This document shows positions 5,466 through 6,086 of a stretch of DNA of 6,086 nt, piece by piece; position 1 is the stretch's first letter, and each line of letters begins with the position of its first letter. The stretch covers positions 1 through 6,086 of the forward strand of contig DRHD01000368.1 in the NCBI GenBank assembly GCA_011049795.1. Reading direction: 5' to 3'. The notes under the pieces were generated by a model, which searched no databases, was not told the DNA's origin, and worked only from the letters and a program-made list of their open reading frames with translations. Source of the DNA: Porticoccus sp. (GTDB lineage Bacteria; Pseudomonadota; Gammaproteobacteria; Pseudomonadales; Porticoccaceae). The position numbers and the translations under genes were made by a program.

Positions 5466-5858
5466 ATGACGGTTAGAACTGCGCAGTGGGTGTTTTGGGT
5501 TTCTTTGGTATTACTGCTACCACTGCCATTCTATCTGCAGCACTGGGCGTGGTTGCCCTGCGGCTCGGTGTTGAAGTTTATTGTCGGTTGTTTATTGATT
5601 GAATCTAACGAAAGTATTGCAGTGAGCTACCTGTGGTTATGGTTGCAGTTAGCGCTGGGTTTGATACTTTGTTGGTGCTTGGCCAAAGCCTACGGTGTTT
5701 GGTCAACCCACTGGCCGTCAACCATTCGTGGCTCGGTGATGAGTTTGCTGGTTTTCAGTTGTTTGGTAATCTTTTCCTCTATCCCTGTCTACGGCGCCTT
5801 ATGGTCTCACTCTGATGCCGATAACCGCCTGCGCACGTTTTTACAAATCTACGAATAA
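5466..5858 (+). CDS. Small integral membrane protein of unknown function
   Basis: A 130-residue hydrophobic protein that I do not recognise. Hydrophobic segments lie at about 8-24, 30-45, 54-77 and 89-112, so three to four membrane helices are expected, with a short polar tail (115-130). It is rich in Trp and Leu and has a few Cys residues (32, 42, 69, 71, 99), but no conserved motif is evident. The ATG is eight bases after the gloC stop and is preceded by AGGCGG, a fair ribosome binding site overlapping the end of gloC, which argues for one operon and possibly coupled translation. Frame length, start signal and hydropathy support a real gene. The linkage gives no safe hint of function. Confidence 0.8.
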   Translation: MTVRTAQWVFWVSLVLLLPLPFYLQHWAWLPCGSVLKFIVGCLLIESNESIAVSYLWLWLQLALGLILCWCLAKAYGVWSTHWPSTIRGSVMSLLVFSCLVIFSSIPVYGALWSHSDADNRLRTFLQIYE

Positions 5859-5890
5859 CCTATTAACAAGACGTTCCTGAAGGCATCTGT

Positions 5891-6086
5891 TTATGAGTTT
5901 TGTAAATGGGCGTATGTTTTTGCCTGGGCGTGTTTAAAGCGCTTCGAGATTATCCATAAGCCCATCAAACAGGCCACTATAGTCATAGCCCAGATGACCG
6001 CGAGAGAATCGGTAAGATCTTTACCCATGAGTTGACCGTGGTTATTAATGGCTCCACCTATGCCTGCCGATAAGCCAATACCCAGA
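5891..6086 (-). CDS. C-terminal part of a membrane transporter, probably MFS-like; runs off right edge
   Basis: The minus strand is open from the right edge to a TAA at 5893-5891, giving the last 64 residues of a protein. It has a glycine- and small-residue-rich helix end (LGIGLSAGIGGAI), a short loop with GQLMGKDLTD, a clear final membrane helix (SLAVIWAMTIVACLMGLWII) and a positively charged tail (SKRFKHAQAK), which fits a cytoplasmic C-terminus. This pattern suits the last two helices of a major facilitator superfamily transporter, but the family assignment is tentative because the signature loops lie outside the window. It converges on the small membrane protein gene with a 32-bp gap in which I see no terminator. 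Confidence 0.72.
   Translation of the reverse strand, partial: LGIGLSAGIGGAINNHGQLMGKDLTDSLAVIWAMTIVACLMGLWIISKRFKHAQAKTYAHLQNS

Overview
The window looks like a chromosomal segment of a gammaproteobacterium of moderate GC content, probably environmental. The basis is a tRNA-Ser(GGA) very close to the enterobacterial form, a GloC/YcbL-type glyoxalase II that aligns with the E. coli protein from its first residues, and a YegD-type Hsp70 homologue. Genus cannot be decided from the sequence.

Left part (1-1990) is a rearranged region. A block of about 385 bp holding the first 40 codons and the leader of a yegD-like gene occurs twice as a direct repeat, at 1-384 and 1604-1988, with about 91% identity by hand count. 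The left copy runs off the window edge and looks intact as far as it is visible. The right copy is a pseudogene: its frame breaks after 55 codons and the gene is lost by about codon 80. Between the copies lie a complete LysE/RhtB-type exporter gene (660-1289, +) and, directly after its stop, the decayed C-terminal part of a Tn3-family transposase (about 1290-1492, +). That remnant abuts the yegD fragment. This suggests a duplicated locus invaded by a transposon that has since decayed, leaving the exporter behind.

Middle part (1990-4570): a strong intrinsic terminator facing right (2017-2050) has no obvious gene of its own. It is followed by an NmrA-like Rossmann-fold protein (2213-3388, +) whose nucleotide-binding loop has cysteines at two of the three usual glycine positions. 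A long imperfect inverted repeat (3420-3507) separates it from a convergent carboxylesterase gene of the Abhydrolase_2 family (3566-4228, -). A 343-bp AT-rich spacer follows.

Right part (4572-6086): tRNA-Ser(GGA) on the minus strand, with a candidate promoter that has a GC-rich discriminator. Divergent from it are gloC and a small four-helix membrane protein, probably one operon. The C-terminal end of a membrane transporter enters from the right edge on the minus strand.

I see no CRISPR array, defence system or complete mobile element. The genes do not form one evident pathway. The most informative feature is the repeat, transposon remnant and exporter arrangement on the left.
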